This document shows positions 6,793-7,214 of a stretch of 7,214 nucleotides of DNA, piece after piece. How positions within the stretch are numbered: the first letter of the stretch is position 1; the number at the start of each line of letters is the position of its first letter. The stretch spans positions 1-7,214 of the forward strand of contig JAEWIK010000094.1 in assembly GCA_023387135.1 (NCBI GenBank). The letters run 5' to 3'. The notes beneath the pieces were generated by a model. That model saw only the letters and a program-made list of their open reading frames with translations. It ran no database searches and was not told the DNA's origin. Origin of the DNA: Actinomycetes bacterium (GTDB taxonomy: Bacteria > Actinomycetota > Actinomycetes > Propionibacteriales > Propionibacteriaceae). Made by a program: the position numbers and the translations under genes.

Positions 6793-6807
6793 ACAGTCGC
6801 CTCATGA
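5743..6807 (+). CDS. GT-B (GT4-like) glycosyltransferase, paralogue of the N-terminal half of the 3383 gene
   Basis: The protein has 354 residues and a complete GT-B fold: NPYLNMLY (13-20), GDVVHMHW (49-56), TIHNQLPH (94-101), KLVTLRHASY (144-153), FVGQIRPYKG (181-190) and NSGSLLLSATFGRP (265-278). It aligns without a gap to residues 1-350 of the fused enzyme, with about 208 of 350 identical by hand count, but stops where that protein continues into GT-A. GTG 5743 is chosen because its N-terminus then matches the paralogue's residue for residue (VFPKW against VFPRW at 6-10) and GGGAAG lies five bases upstream. GTG 5713 in the same frame would add ten residues beginning MQQ, as the paralogue does, so it is a real alternative. 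It presumably transfers a sugar to the same kind of glycan intermediate as its paralogue, with donor or acceptor changed (inference). Its stop overlaps the next start by ATGA. Confidence 0.88.
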   Translation: MHRLHVFPKWKKNPYLNMLYLGARAEGWSVQGSYRPHQLYAALPGLREGDVVHMHWTNPVCQGMPDEAEARRSLTDFKREITAAVARGVRLIWTIHNQLPHDVRYRDLEVELAAFLCETAWRVVQLNSHTGEAVADVYTVPPAKLVTLRHASYLGVYPPAPTAVEARASLGVAPDAPTLGFVGQIRPYKGILTLLEAAGRLASRVEGLTLLLAGSTTAEHLAEVEQALPTGIRTVRFHDFVPDADLGTWFAASDLMVFPYQRVLNSGSLLLSATFGRPCVMPAEPHLVGEYAGESWISFFDPEHAAAGSLAETIAAALPGAVDQRAAAHRFAADYTTADMAWDYLRILDGTVAS

Positions 6808-7214
6808 GCGCGCCAGTGCTGACCGTGGTCTTCACCCCGCAGGGCGCACCCGCCACCGACTCCCTGCTCCTGATCCTGCGGCAGGGTGCCGTCGGCGAGG
6901 TCGTCATCGTCGGGGACGCCGGCTCCACCCGGTGGGCCGCCGCCGACCCACGCGTGAGGTACGTCGGATGGCGGGGCAGCCTCGGAGCCGCCCGCAACGA
7001 CGGTCTGGCAGCGGCCCGCGGCAGGTACGTCGCGTTCGTCGATGCCACCTCCCTGGTGACCGATGGCGCCTACGACGCGCTGGTCGGCAGCCTCGAGGAG
7101 TCGGGGTCCGACCTCGCGACCGGACCGGTCGTGGTGATCGGCGACCAGTCACCGAGGCGGGCACCGGTGCCGACGTCGGCCGACGCCGTGCGCCACACGA
7201 ATCTCGCCGACGAC
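6804..7214 (+). CDS. GT2-like (GT-A) glycosyltransferase with altered active-site motifs; C-terminus cut by window edge
   Basis: ATG 6804 overlaps the stop of the GT-B gene (ATGA), so translation is coupled. The 137 residues seen cover the nucleotide-binding half of a GT2 domain. VLTVVFTPQG stands where the family has a VVIPTYN-like strand. VVIVGDAGST stands for VVDDGSTD. GSLGAARNDGLAAARGRYVAF is a good match to the G-x-ARN-x-G-A-x-G-x-Y core. Then comes DATS (approximately 80-83) where the family has DADD or DGDD. The metal-binding second Asp of DxD and one Asp of the earlier DD pair are thus absent. In the first module the equivalent domain is fused to GT-B and keeps DGDD. It may use a metal-independent mechanism, be inactive and structural, or be decaying. 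The catalytic-base half is outside the window. The GT2 fold is fairly sure; activity is not. Confidence 0.8.
   Translation, partial: MSAPVLTVVFTPQGAPATDSLLLILRQGAVGEVVIVGDAGSTRWAAADPRVRYVGWRGSLGAARNDGLAAARGRYVAFVDATSLVTDGAYDALVGSLEESGSDLATGPVVVIGDQSPRRAPVPTSADAVRHTNLADD

Noticed and set aside
1..7214. Mobile element, CRISPR array or defence system
   Set aside because: No transposase, integrase, terminal repeats, spaced short repeats, nuclease or toxin motifs were seen. Base composition is even throughout.

Overview
The window is uniformly GC-rich, about two thirds or more by eye, with strong third-position G/C bias and frequent GTG starts. It has short gene spacings and apparent leaderless promoters of the TANNNT-then-start-codon kind. 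Together with a MenB of the type seen in Mycobacterium and its relatives, this points to an actinomycete (Actinomycetota). Genus cannot be fixed from the sequence. No RNA gene, insertion sequence, CRISPR array or phage feature was found.

Layout. (1) 1-1853, minus strand: a large membrane O-acyltransferase of the acyltransferase-3 (OafA-like) family, fused at its C-terminus to an extracytoplasmic AlgX/AlgJ-like SGNH domain and cut by the left edge. (2) 1854-1991: a 138-bp spacer with an inverted repeat. (3) 1992-2903, minus strand: menB, 1,4-dihydroxy-2-naphthoyl-CoA synthase of menaquinone synthesis. (4) 2904-2943: a 40-bp divergent promoter region, with a -10-like hexamer for each direction. 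(5) 2944-6807 and on to the right edge, plus strand: a glycosyltransferase locus. It holds a 145-residue protein of unknown function, a 754-residue fused GT-B plus GT-A glycosyltransferase, a spacer with a second copy of the promoter and a 13-codon mini-ORF, a single-domain GT-B glycosyltransferase, and a GT-A (GT2-like) gene that overlaps it by 4 nt and runs off the window.

The plus-strand locus looks like two tandem versions of one module. Each has the same promoter core (CTGTAGCATC, 7 nt, GTGAC) and a first ORF whose stop lies one base before a GT-B start. The GT-B domain aligns without gaps over 350 residues, with about 59% identity by hand count, and is followed by GT-A. In module 1 the first ORF encodes 145 residues and GT-B and GT-A are one polypeptide. 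In module 2 the first ORF is only 13 codons, the two glycosyltransferases are separate overlapping genes, and the GT-A copy has lost the usual metal-binding DxD. With the acyltransferase across menB, the region fits synthesis and O-acylation of a surface glycan (inference). menB is probably a housekeeping neighbour.
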